NCBI GenBank assembly: GCA_013002065.1
Contig: JABDKT010000050.1
Span: 1-37,215, forward strand
Source of the DNA: Flavobacteriaceae bacterium
Lineage (GTDB): Bacteria > Bacteroidota > Bacteroidia > Flavobacteriales > Flavobacteriaceae
Reading direction: 5' to 3'
Length of the DNA: 37,215 nt
This document shows, in pieces, positions 1 to 8,771 of this stretch. A program made the translations under genes and the position numbers. How positions within the stretch are numbered: the first letter of the stretch is position 1; each line of letters starts with the position of its first letter. The notes beneath the pieces were generated by a model. It worked only from the letters and a program-made list of their open reading frames with translations. It was not told the DNA's origin and did not search any database.

Positions 1-314
1 GTGCTCCATTTTTCACTCCAAGTAGACGCCATTCCAATTTTTAGGGTAGTGCTGAATAAATTAGTGTGCATCCCGGCCGGGAACAATTGCAATCTGTTCC
101 TGCTAAATGTGAGTCCGGTTATTAAGGCTTGTTTTTCATTGATTACCAAGGGAAAGGTAAGATCCGCCTCGAGAGATTTAACTTCCGTACTTTCCAAAGA
201 ACCCTCGAAGTCGTTATTTAGGGTTTGGCCATAGCCAATTCTCATAAGATCGACATAATTTTGAGCCTCGCTAAAAAAAGGCAAAAAAAGGAGTAACAAA
301 AGGGTTTTTCTCAA
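1..314 (-). CDS. Outer-membrane protein with signal peptide, DUF6268-like, truncated by the left window edge
   Basis: Hand translation of the minus strand from TTG at 314: (M)RKTLLLLLFLPFFSEAQNYVDLMRIGYGQTLNNDFEGSLESTEVKSLEADLTFPLVINEKQALITGLTFSRNRLQLFPAGMHTNLFSTTLKIGMASTWSEKWS. Open to the edge, with a signal peptide and beta-rich sequence. The family call is from memory of similar sequences. Confidence 0.75.
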   Translation of the reverse strand, partial: MRKTLLLLLFLPFFSEAQNYVDLMRIGYGQTLNNDFEGSLESTEVKSLEADLTFPLVINEKQALITGLTFSRNRLQLFPAGMHTNLFSTTLKIGMASTWSEKWS

Positions 315-407
315 TGGGTTGGTTGTTGTTGGTTTAAAGATAGAGAATTCCAATTTAACTAAATCGTAAACAACACCGTGGGTATAGCGATTTTCAGCAG
401 AATTTCT

Positions 408-415
408 TACTTTCG
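408..415 (+). promoter_or_regulatory. Candidate -7 box (TACTTTCG, near-match to Bacteroidota TAnnTTTG) for ileS
   Basis: TACTTTCG lies 25 nt before ATG 441; one mismatch to the consensus. Confidence 0.45.
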
Positions 416-440
416 CAACCTTATAGAAGCGCACTCGATT

Positions 441-3400
441 ATGAGCATGAAATTTAAGGAATACAAAGGCTTAAACCTCCCAAAACTAGGTGAGGAGGTA
501 CTCGATTTTTGGAAATCTGAAAACATTTTCGAAGAGAGTATTTCTATTCGTGAAGGAGCCGAACCTTATGTGTTTTTTGAAGGGCCGCCTTCGGCCAATG
601 GATTACCGGGAATTCACCATGTAATGGCACGAGCCATAAAGGATATATTTTGTCGATATCACACCCAAAAAGGCTTTAAAGTAGATCGTAAAGCGGGTTG
701 GGATACTCACGGGCTGCCCATCGAACTTGGTGTTGAGAAAGAATTGGGAATTACCAAAGAAGATATCGGGAAGAAAATTTCCGTAGAAGAATACAATGCT
801 GCCTGTAGAAAAGCAGTGATGCGATACACCGACGTGTGGAACAATCTCACCGAAAGCTATGGATATTGGGTAGATATGGACGATCCTTATATCACCTACG
901 AACCCAAATATATGGAGACAGTTTGGTGGTTGCTGAAAGAAATCTACAACAAAGATTTGCTTTATAAAGGGTATACGATACAGCCTTATTCTCCCAAAGC
1001 AGGTACCGGGTTGAGCTCGCATGAGTTGAACCAGCCGGGAACATATCAAGACATCACAGACACTACCGTTGTGGCTCAATTCAAGGCTGTGGACGAGACA
1101 TTACCCGATTTTCTTAAAGGTTATCGAGATGTCCATTTTCTGGCATGGACGACCACTCCATGGACCTTACCTAGTAATACTGCATTGACAGTTGGGCCCA
1201 AAATCGATTATGTTTTGGTAAAATCCTTTAACCAATACACTTTTGAACCCATCAACGTTATTTTGGCCAAGAATCTGGTAGGAAATCAATTTAACGGGAA
1301 GTTCGAGGAAGTGGAAACTGAAGCCGATCTTTCATCTTACTCTGAAGGCGATAAAAAGATTCCTTATTTCATCGCAGAAGATTTCAAGGGTTCCGATTTA
1401 GCGGAAATACGCTACGAGCAGTTATTGCCTTTTGCATTACCTCACGATAACCCGGAAAACGCGTTCCGTGTGATTACCGGTGATTTTGTTACCACGGAAG
1501 ACGGTACCGGTATCGTGCACACAGCGCCTACTTTTGGTGCCGATGATGCAAAGGTAGCCAAAGAAGCTTCACCGGAAGTTCCACCGCTATTGGTGAAAGA
1601 TGAGAACGATAATTTGGTGCCACTGGTAGATCTACAGGGACGTTTCCGTCCTGAACTAGGTGAATTCGCTGGCAAGTACGTTAAAAACGAATACTATAAT
1701 GATGGTGAGGCTCCCGAGAAAAGTGTAGATGTTGAGCTTGCCATTAAACTGAAAATAGAAAATAAGGCTTTTAAGGTCGAAAAGTACGTTCACTCCTACC
1801 CTAACTGCTGGCGAACCGATAAGCCAATACTGTATTATCCGCTAGATTCTTGGTTCATTAAAGCGACCGCTTTTAAGGATCGCATGCATGAATTGAATCA
1901 GGAAATTAACTGGAAACCCAAGGCTACAGGCGAAGGCCGATTTGGAAACTGGCTGGCCAATGCGAACGACTGGAACTTATCTCGTTCTCGTTATTGGGGA
2001 ATTCCTTTGCCGATCTGGAGAACGGACGACGGCAAAGAAGAAATTTGTATTGGGTCGGTGGAAGAGTTGAAAGCTGAAATGGAGAAATCGGTGGAGCACG
2101 GATTTATGGATAAAGATATTTTCCAGGATTTTGTTTCAGGTGATTTTTCCGAAGAAAACTACGCTCAAATCGACTTGCACAAAAACATTGTTGATGAGAT
2201 CGTATTGGTTTCCGAAAGTGGGCAACCCATGAAACGGGAAGCCGATTTGATCGATGTTTGGTTTGATAGTGGGAGTATGCCCTATGCACAATGGCATTAT
2301 CCTTTCGAGAACAAAGAAAAAGTAGAAACTGTTTGGCGTAAAGCCGATTTTATAGCCGAAGGAGTGGATCAAACTCGAGGATGGTTTTATACGCTTCATG
2401 CTATTGCCACCATGATTTTTGATGATATCGCGTATAAAAATGTAGTTTCTAACGGACTGGTGCTCGATAAGACTGGACAAAAAATGTCTAAAAGGCTAGG
2501 CAATGCTGTTGATCCGTTCGATACATTGAAAGAATACGGTCCCGATGCCACACGTTGGTATATGATAAGCAATGCGAATCCGTGGGATAATTTAAAGTTT
2601 GATAGTGATGGAATTGCAGAGGTTCGGAATAAATTCTTCGGAACCCTTTACAATACCTATAGTTTCTTCAGTTTATATGCGAATTTGGACAACTTTGATT
2701 ATTCAGAGGCAGACATCCCTATGGAAAAACGCCCTGAAATTGATCGCTGGATCCTTTCAGAATTAAATACACTAATTAAAAAAGTGGATGAGGCCTATGC
2801 CGATTATGAGCCCACCAAGGCGACTCGAGCTATTTCAGAATTTGTTCAAGAGAATTTGAGCAATTGGTTTGTTCGTTTGAGTAGAAGGCGTTACTGGAAA
2901 GGAAGTTATGGAGAAGATAAAATTTCGGCTTATCAAACGCTATATACATGTTTGGTAACCGTGGCCCAGTTGGGAGCACCCGTGGCACCCTTCTTTATGG
3001 ATAGATTGTATAAGGATTTGACCGAAGGCGTTGTACAAGCGGGAGAAAAATCGGTGCACCTTAGTAACTTTCCGAAGTCAAACTCGTCATACATAGATAA
3101 GAAGTTGGAGCATAAAATGCAGCAGGCTCAAACAATATCTTCTTTAGTTTTATCGTTGAGACAGCGCGAGAAGATCAAAGTGCGACAACCGCTTCAGAAG
3201 ATAATGATTCCGGTTTTGGAAGAATCGGACCGACAGGAAATTTTGGCGGTTTCAGATTTAATAAAAAGTGAGGTAAATGTAAAGGAGATCGAATTGATCG
3301 ATGAAGGCTCGGGAATTTTGGTGAAGCAAATTAAGCCCGATTTTAAGAAATTGGGGCCTAAATTTGGAAAAGACATGAAAGCCGTTGCACAGGCAATACA

Positions 3401-3842
3401 GCAATTTGGGCAGGAGGAAATCGCCAAATTGGAAAAAGAAGGAGAAATATCAGTTTTGGTTAATGAAAAAAATGTTACATTCACGCTTGATGACGTGGTG
3501 ATAAGCTCTCAGGACATTGAAGGATGGCTGGTCGCAAATAGTGGAGGACTCACAGTTGCTTTGGATGTTACGATTACTCCCGAGCTCAGGAATGAAGGAA
3601 TTGCACGAGAGTTGGTGAACCGAATTCAGAACTTGAGGAAAGACTCCGGTTTTGAAGTGACAGATAGGGTTTTAGTGACCTTACAAGAAGATAAAAATTT
3701 AAAAACTGCTGTAGAGCAGAATATAGCTTACATTAAACAAGAAACCTTGACCGAATCGTTGGAATTTCAAGAAGAAGTTGGAAATGGAACGGAAATTGCA
3801 TTCGACGAGATAGTTACAAGGTTAAAAATTAAAAAACAATAA
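441..3842 (+). CDS. ileS: Isoleucine--tRNA ligase (IleRS2-like)
   Basis: Full-length class I synthetase with GPPSANGLPGIHHVMAR, DGxxQTRGWFY-like and KMSKR motifs. The start is probably ATG 441 (or 447) rather than 378, because the -7 box lies inside the longer ORF. Confidence 0.95.
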   Translation: MSMKFKEYKGLNLPKLGEEVLDFWKSENIFEESISIREGAEPYVFFEGPPSANGLPGIHHVMARAIKDIFCRYHTQKGFKVDRKAGWDTHGLPIELGVEKELGITKEDIGKKISVEEYNAACRKAVMRYTDVWNNLTESYGYWVDMDDPYITYEPKYMETVWWLLKEIYNKDLLYKGYTIQPYSPKAGTGLSSHELNQPGTYQDITDTTVVAQFKAVDETLPDFLKGYRDVHFLAWTTTPWTLPSNTALTVGPKIDYVLVKSFNQYTFEPINVILAKNLVGNQFNGKFEEVETEADLSSYSEGDKKIPYFIAEDFKGSDLAEIRYEQLLPFALPHDNPENAFRVITGDFVTTEDGTGIVHTAPTFGADDAKVAKEASPEVPPLLVKDENDNLVPLVDLQGRFRPELGEFAGKYVKNEYYNDGEAPEKSVDVELAIKLKIENKAFKVEKYVHSYPNCWRTDKPILYYPLDSWFIKATAFKDRMHELNQEINWKPKATGEGRFGNWLANANDWNLSRSRYWGIPLPIWRTDDGKEEICIGSVEELKAEMEKSVEHGFMDKDIFQDFVSGDFSEENYAQIDLHKNIVDEIVLVSESGQPMKREADLIDVWFDSGSMPYAQWHYPFENKEKVETVWRKADFIAEGVDQTRGWFYTLHAIATMIFDDIAYKNVVSNGLVLDKTGQKMSKRLGNAVDPFDTLKEYGPDATRWYMISNANPWDNLKFDSDGIAEVRNKFFGTLYNTYSFFSLYANLDNFDYSEADIPMEKRPEIDRWILSELNTLIKKVDEAYADYEPTKATRAISEFVQENLSNWFVRLSRRRYWKGSYGEDKISAYQTLYTCLVTVAQLGAPVAPFFMDRLYKDLTEGVVQAGEKSVHLSNFPKSNSSYIDKKLEHKMQQAQTISSLVLSLRQREKIKVRQPLQKIMIPVLEESDRQEILAVSDLIKSEVNVKEIELIDEGSGILVKQIKPDFKKLGPKFGKDMKAVAQAIQQFGQEEIAKLEKEGEISVLVNEKNVTFTLDDVVISSQDIEGWLVANSGGLTVALDVTITPELRNEGIARELVNRIQNLRKDSGFEVTDRVLVTLQEDKNLKTAVEQNIAYIKQETLTESLEFQEEVGNGTEIAFDEIVTRLKIKKQ

Positions 3843-3846
3843 TATC

Positions 3847-4230
3847 ATGGCGGAAGAAGTAAAGAATCGATACAGCGATGCCGAATTAGAGGAATTTAGA
3901 GTGCTTATTCAGGAGAAAATTGAAAAAGCTACCGAACAATTGCATTTAATTGAAAGTGCCTATAAAAACGATAGTAATAATGGTACAGACGATACCTCTC
4001 CCACGTTTAAGGCTTTTGATGAAGGAAGTGAAGTGATGAGTAAAGAAACCTCTTCACAGTTGGCAATTCGCCAGGAAAAGTTTATTCGCGACCTTAAAAA
4101 TGCTTTGATTCGTATTGAGAATAAGACCTATGGAATATGTCGTGTAACCGGTAAATTGATCAATCCGGAGCGTTTAAAGCTGGTTCCTCACGCTACTTTA
4201 AGCATTGAGGCCAAAAACATGCAAAAATAA
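3847..4230 (+). CDS. TraR/DksA-family protein with degenerate zinc finger
   Basis: Coiled-coil followed by a C-terminal YGICRVTGKLINPERLKLVPHATLSIEAK segment typical of the TraR/DksA family; 4 nt after ileS. Confidence 0.85.
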   Translation: MAEEVKNRYSDAELEEFRVLIQEKIEKATEQLHLIESAYKNDSNNGTDDTSPTFKAFDEGSEVMSKETSSQLAIRQEKFIRDLKNALIRIENKTYGICRVTGKLINPERLKLVPHATLSIEAKNMQK

Positions 4231-4309
4231 TTACTCATATTCTGCGTTCTACGCTTAGTGCTATAATAAAGTTGGTTTAGCTTCAACTTAGTTATATCTA
4301 TAACAAACC

Positions 4310-4340
4310 TAACCCCATGAGTGATTATGGGGTTTTTTTT
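4310..4340 (+). terminator. Intrinsic-terminator-like hairpin
   Basis: AACCCCAT-GAGTGATT-ATGGGGTT followed by TTTTTT. Confidence 0.75.
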
Positions 4341-4967
4341 ATGCTGAAAAAGTTTCTTCTACTATCACTTATGCTTGCCGGATTGACCACCTCGGCCCAA
4401 AAAACCATTGAAAAAGGTTGGGAAGCGATAGGAATAGATAAAATTCAAATAATTTCAGATCAAGTCTTCAATATTGAAGTAATAGCAAAGCCTTCCGATT
4501 ATTTCTATGTCCGTACCGAAATTGATGGTGAAAACTATGAAAATGTGGTAGTGGACACTTCTATTAAAAACAAAACATTAACGATTGCCACGGGATTTAC
4601 ACCCTATTTCGATGCTGCTAACGATAAATTGGCTGCTCATAAGGTTATTTCTATCGAAATGTTCATTGAAATTCCTGAAAACAAAGAGTTTTTGGTGAGT
4701 TCCTTACTAGCCTCTTTTAAAGCACAGGGAAATTTTAAAAACGTTTACACTGCCTTGTTTCAGGGGAATTGTACACTAGAAGATTTCGAAGGGAACGCTC
4801 AACTTAATACCAGGCACGGCAATATCAATGTTTCGGCGGTTAACAATGTGAAAGGAGATGCAATATCTAAAAGAGGAAAAGTAAAAAATACAATGGATAC
4901 CATTGGAATCTATCTGGTGAAGGCTCAAAGTGTTAATGGAGATATAAGTTTGTCCAAAAGCCAATAA
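4341..4967 (+). CDS. Exported protein of unknown function, possibly beta-helical adhesin/DUF4097-like
   Basis: Signal peptide MLKKFLLLSLMLAGLTTSAQK starts at ATG 4341. The ORF-track start at 4317 lies inside the terminator hairpin. Confidence 0.7.
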   Translation: MLKKFLLLSLMLAGLTTSAQKTIEKGWEAIGIDKIQIISDQVFNIEVIAKPSDYFYVRTEIDGENYENVVVDTSIKNKTLTIATGFTPYFDAANDKLAAHKVISIEMFIEIPENKEFLVSSLLASFKAQGNFKNVYTALFQGNCTLEDFEGNAQLNTRHGNINVSAVNNVKGDAISKRGKVKNTMDTIGIYLVKAQSVNGDISLSKSQ

Positions 4968-4975
4968 TAATTCTT

Positions 4976-4983
4976 TACTTTTG
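4976..4983 (+). promoter_or_regulatory. Candidate -7 box TACTTTTG for lspA, with possible -33 TTG at 4950-4952
   Basis: Exact TAnnTTTG match 36 nt before ATG 5020; spacing to the TTG is 23 nt. Confidence 0.5.
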
Positions 4984-5019
4984 CGCTTGAAATTTGCCAA
5001 TAATCCGCAGTTGAACTCA

Positions 5020-5610
5020 ATGTCACTCAAAAAAGCCGTTTTTATCATAATTCTAGTCCTAGTTTTGGACCAGGTTTCAAAGATTTATATCAAAACCAAT
5101 TTCGCATTGTACGACGGATTTGAGGTTTTTAGCTGGTTTAAAATTTACTTTGTTGAAAATGAGGGAATGGCGTGGGGAGCGAAGATTCCCGGAGCTTATG
5201 GTAAATTAATTTTAACCTTGTTTAGATTAGTGGCTATCGTTGGAATTGGCTATTGGTTGTGGGATTCGGTTCGCAAACATGCGCCAAAAATTCTAATTGT
5301 CTCTATTTCTTTAATTTTTGCCGGCGCCTTCGGAAATATAGTCGATTCTGTTTTCTACGGACTTATATTCGAAGACAGTCACAGCCAAGTGGCGAATATA
5401 TTCCCTTCTGAAGGAGGATATGGCACTCTTTTCCACGGGAAGGTGGTAGATATGTTCTCTTTTTCCTTTTTCGACCCGGTGTTTAATGTAGCCGATTCGG
5501 CCATTAGTATTGGCGTTTCCTTGCTAATATTGTTTAATAAGAAGGCATTTCCGAAGAAAATAGAAGAAGAAACAACAGTCGAAACTACGGAAACATCAAC
5601 CGAAGGTTAA
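5020..5610 (+). CDS. lspA: Lipoprotein signal peptidase II
   Basis: Motifs LDQVSK, NEGMAWG, GAFGNIVD and FNVADSAISIGV; ileS-lspA neighbourhood. ATG 5020 gives MSLKKAVFIIILVLVLDQVSK. Confidence 0.95.
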   Translation: MSLKKAVFIIILVLVLDQVSKIYIKTNFALYDGFEVFSWFKIYFVENEGMAWGAKIPGAYGKLILTLFRLVAIVGIGYWLWDSVRKHAPKILIVSISLIFAGAFGNIVDSVFYGLIFEDSHSQVANIFPSEGGYGTLFHGKVVDMFSFSFFDPVFNVADSAISIGVSLLILFNKKAFPKKIEEETTVETTETSTEG

Positions 5611-6032
5611 GCACTATTTTTATTGAATAGGGATTCGAATTTTTGAAGATTCACTGGCTTTATTAAGTAATCTGAGACCAATGAATAGGACTTGGCACGC
5701 TCCACATCGTAAGGATTTATGGAGGAACTCACCACATAAATAGTAGTTTTTACAGAACGTCCGGTCTTAATTTTGGTAAATTCCCTTAGAAAATTCCAAC
5801 CGTCCATCACCGGCATATTAAGATCGAGTAGGATAATTTCGGGAAAACTATCTTCAGAGATATTTTCCAATATAGGAATGAAGTAATCTAAGGCTTCCTT
5901 ACCGTTCTTAAATACCAGTAAATTTTCTGAAAGTTTCTTAATGTCGACAATCTTCTTGATGAGATTGATATACACATTATCGTCGTCGATTACGCAGGCT
6001 AGTTTGATTGGAGATTGGAGGGAGGAATTCAA
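5607..6032 (-). CDS. Single-domain response regulator
   Basis: CheY-like receiver: IDDDNVY, LLDLNMPVMDGW, VVSSS and KPV motifs; no output domain. Confidence 0.9.
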   Translation of the reverse strand: MNSSLQSPIKLACVIDDDNVYINLIKKIVDIKKLSENLLVFKNGKEALDYFIPILENISEDSFPEIILLDLNMPVMDGWNFLREFTKIKTGRSVKTTIYVVSSSINPYDVERAKSYSLVSDYLIKPVNLQKFESLFNKNSA

Positions 6033-6050
6033 TTCACGGTTGTATTGAGG

Positions 6051-7190
6051 TTAAAAAACAATTTTAAAAGTGGTTCCTATATCTACTTTACTTTCTATCG
6101 AGATTCTTCCCTGTAGGGTTTCAATCTGGTTTTTGGTAATAAACAGTCCAATACCCACCGATTCCTTACCTTCGTGGAAAGTTTGGTACATATTAAAGAC
6201 CTTGTCGCCATGTTTTTCCAGGTCAATTCCTAGTCCGTTGTCCTTGATCATCAAAGTAACTTCACCATTTTCTTTAAAGGTACAAATATCGATGACAGGA
6301 GAGCGATCCGGATGTCTGTATTTTATGGCATTGGTTAGTAAGTTTAGGAAAATACTATCCATGTAAGAAGGTAGGTAGTCGATTTCTGGTACTTCGGAAA
6401 AATCTGAATAAATTTCGGCCTCTGCATCAGAAATCATGCGATTAATAGAACTTGATACATTGTCAAGTGTCTTTTCGAAGCTTATTGTTTTACGCTCACT
6501 CAAAGACTTTGATTGAGCCGAAACAATTTCATTTAAATGATTTATAGTGTTATTGAGATTTTCAGAAATGGTATATAAGCTATCTTTTAGTTCTTCCTCA
6601 TCGGTCTTATTATCAATCGATTTCAATAATTCCAAAGTAAGATGCAAATTACTTGCATGCGACCTTAAATTGTGAGAAACGATATGAGCGAAATTAAAAA
6701 GTCTAGAATTTTGGGATTCAATTACCTTGATTGATTTCTGAAGTCTTATTTCTTTTAATTTTTCTTCATTGACATCCTGAAACACTCCTTGTATCCCAAT
6801 AATCTCACCTTCTTCATTAAAAACAGGTGTTCCCATGGCTTTTGCCCAAAATACATTCCCTTCGAAAGTCGCCATTTTAATGGTGGTCGAAAACGCTTCT
6901 CCATTACTACACGCCATGAAATAGCCAGCTGCTAACTCTTTGTGGTCGGGAGCATAAAAATCTAAGGCATTTTTTAGAGAAGGGCGAAAGTCGTCTGGGG
7001 TTTTGAGGATTCTACGGCCCTCGGGATCGAGGAAGCTCACTTTATCTACAAAGTTTACGCTCCAGCCTCCCGCTGCGTTGAGCTTAGCAATTTCTTTATA
7101 ATAGAAATTGTCAAAGGGGCTAACATCATTAAAGCTTGATGATGAGTTTTTCAACAGAGTCTTTTTTCTCTTTTGAGCTAAAAAATTCAT
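6051..7190 (-). CDS. PAS-domain sensor histidine kinase
   Basis: PAS/PAC region (WAKAMGTPVFNEEGEIIGIQGVFQDV), H-box-like HIVSHNLRSHASNL, and HATPase N/G boxes (NLLTNAIKYRHP, IKDNGLGID, VGIGLFITK). Confidence 0.92.
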   Translation of the reverse strand: MNFLAQKRKKTLLKNSSSSFNDVSPFDNFYYKEIAKLNAAGGWSVNFVDKVSFLDPEGRRILKTPDDFRPSLKNALDFYAPDHKELAAGYFMACSNGEAFSTTIKMATFEGNVFWAKAMGTPVFNEEGEIIGIQGVFQDVNEEKLKEIRLQKSIKVIESQNSRLFNFAHIVSHNLRSHASNLHLTLELLKSIDNKTDEEELKDSLYTISENLNNTINHLNEIVSAQSKSLSERKTISFEKTLDNVSSSINRMISDAEAEIYSDFSEVPEIDYLPSYMDSIFLNLLTNAIKYRHPDRSPVIDICTFKENGEVTLMIKDNGLGIDLEKHGDKVFNMYQTFHEGKESVGIGLFITKNQIETLQGRISIESKVDIGTTFKIVF

Positions 7191-7236
7191 TTACATAAGT
7201 GTTATTGGGTGGCCTAAGTTAATCAAATTATAAAAA

Positions 7237-7800
7237 CTAGGTAAATTCGTACAATTTGGATGGAGAAATGCAATAGTCAAGGCGCACATCAGTTTCTTCG
7301 TTAGGTAGTTTATCTTCAGCTTCGAAGAAGGAAAGTCCGACAAAAATGGCCTCTTTTTTGCAACTTTTCAGAAAACGATCGTAAAATCCTTTGCCATATC
7401 CAATTCGATGGCCTTTTTTATCAAATGCCAATAGAGGGACAAAAACGACATCCAAGGTTTTTTCTGAAATATCAATCCCCGATATGGGTTCGGGAATACC
7501 ATAGGAAGAAATTTTCAATTCTGTATTCTCTTGTAGTAATATATGCTGCATTTTATGGGTGTTGAAGTCCGATTTGGAAACAACCACACTTTTATCTCGA
7601 CCTAGAAGTATGTGTAATAAAAACTCGGTATTTACTTCTTTTTTTTCTGAAATGGTTAAAAATAAATGATAGTAGGTTTGGTCCCAGATAGGAAGAGCTA
7701 ACGATTGGTTGGCAATTGCCATGCTCATGTCATCAACTTCTTCTTCGGTTAAAGTAGCTCTTAGTTCTTTGTATTTTCTTCGGAAATCGGCTTTATTCAT
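7237..7800 (-). CDS. 5-formyltetrahydrofolate cyclo-ligase
   Basis: VPLLAFDKKGHRIGYGKGFYDRFL motif and length. Confidence 0.93.
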   Translation of the reverse strand: MNKADFRRKYKELRATLTEEEVDDMSMAIANQSLALPIWDQTYYHLFLTISEKKEVNTEFLLHILLGRDKSVVVSKSDFNTHKMQHILLQENTELKISSYGIPEPISGIDISEKTLDVVFVPLLAFDKKGHRIGYGKGFYDRFLKSCKKEAIFVGLSFFEAEDKLPNEETDVRLDYCISPSKLYEFT

Positions 7801-8771
7801 TACAATACCCTTGTAGAAATATGAAACAGGGCATCTCCTTGATAGACTAAAGGTGCTTCATTCACATTAAAAACATATCCTTTGTTCGTCGATTTAATCC
7901 AGAAATGAATTTTTCCGTAGGGATCGGTTAAATGACCCAGAACTTCACCATGATCTACCAAGCTTCCCACTTTCACAGCTGGCTTAAACATCCCTGAGGC
8001 CTGTGCTCGTATCCATTTGCTATTCATGATACTTACCGAGGTTTTCGACGGGGATGATACCTTAAATTTTGATCGCAACATACCGAGATGATGAAGTACA
8101 CGTTTCGAACCGTTGACTCCGGTGTTGCTCACCACTGTATCGATGGAATTGGATTTTCCACCTTCATACAGAAGCATGGGTATGTTTTTCTTTCTGCAGG
8201 CATTACGGAAGGACTTTTTTAAATTTTTTGAATAAAGAATAAAAGGAGCATTGAATGTATTGGCGAGTTTTTTAAGTTGTTTATCCCCGTCTTCGATTCG
8301 AATATGTGGCGCGTTAAAACGGCTGGAGCCTCCGGTGTGGAAATCCATACAATAATCAACATGAGGCATAATCTCATTCATGAGTTTGTAGGCCACCTGT
8401 GCGGCCAGGGACCCTTTTTTACTACCTGGGAAGGAGCGATTCAAGTCTCGCCCATCCGGGAACTCCCGTACTTTGTGTAAAAACCCGAAAATATTAACAA
8501 TTGGGATACAAATTACGGTTCCAATTTTCGGTTTGTTGATGCCTTTAGAGACGATTTGACGAACGATTTCTACACCGTTAACTTCATCACCGTGAATTCC
8601 GGCTGTCAACAACACGGTTGGTCCCTCGTACAAGGAGCGCTCAATAATAATGGGGACATCAACAGGCGTATTGGTATGTAATTTCGCAAAGCTGAAATTA
8701 AGCTCATGAGAGGTGCCGGGTTTTATTTCCTCTCCATTAATAACTAGGGATTTTGCTTTGATCTTCGCCAT
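7800..8771 (-). CDS. Succinylglutamate desuccinylase/aspartoacylase-family (M14-like) zinc hydrolase
   Basis: TAGIHGDEVNGVEI zinc motif, RDLNRSFPG, CMDFHTGG; adjacent to rimK. Confidence 0.92.
   Translation of the reverse strand: MAKIKAKSLVINGEEIKPGTSHELNFSFAKLHTNTPVDVPIIIERSLYEGPTVLLTAGIHGDEVNGVEIVRQIVSKGINKPKIGTVICIPIVNIFGFLHKVREFPDGRDLNRSFPGSKKGSLAAQVAYKLMNEIMPHVDYCMDFHTGGSSRFNAPHIRIEDGDKQLKKLANTFNAPFILYSKNLKKSFRNACRKKNIPMLLYEGGKSNSIDTVVSNTGVNGSKRVLHHLGMLRSKFKVSSPSKTSVSIMNSKWIRAQASGMFKPAVKVGSLVDHGEVLGHLTDPYGKIHFWIKSTNKGYVFNVNEAPLVYQGDALFHISTRVL

Noticed and set aside
1-234. Plus-strand 77-aa ORF with GTG start
   Set aside because: The minus strand carries a clear signal peptide and outer-membrane protein frame over the same bases
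603-1079. Minus-strand 158-aa ORF inside ileS
   Set aside because: Antisense shadow of a strongly recognised synthetase frame; no motif or promoter support. The same applies to 1442-1675, 2104-2289, 2136-2480 and 3194-3484.
4269-4289. Short inverted repeat AAGTTG-N9-CAACTT after the DksA-like gene
   Set aside because: Only 6-bp arms in AT-rich sequence; not convincing next to the stronger hairpin at 4310-4340
4776-5048. Minus-strand 90-aa ORF across the 4341 gene and lspA start
   Set aside because: Overlaps two better-supported genes and the lspA promoter; composition not protein-like
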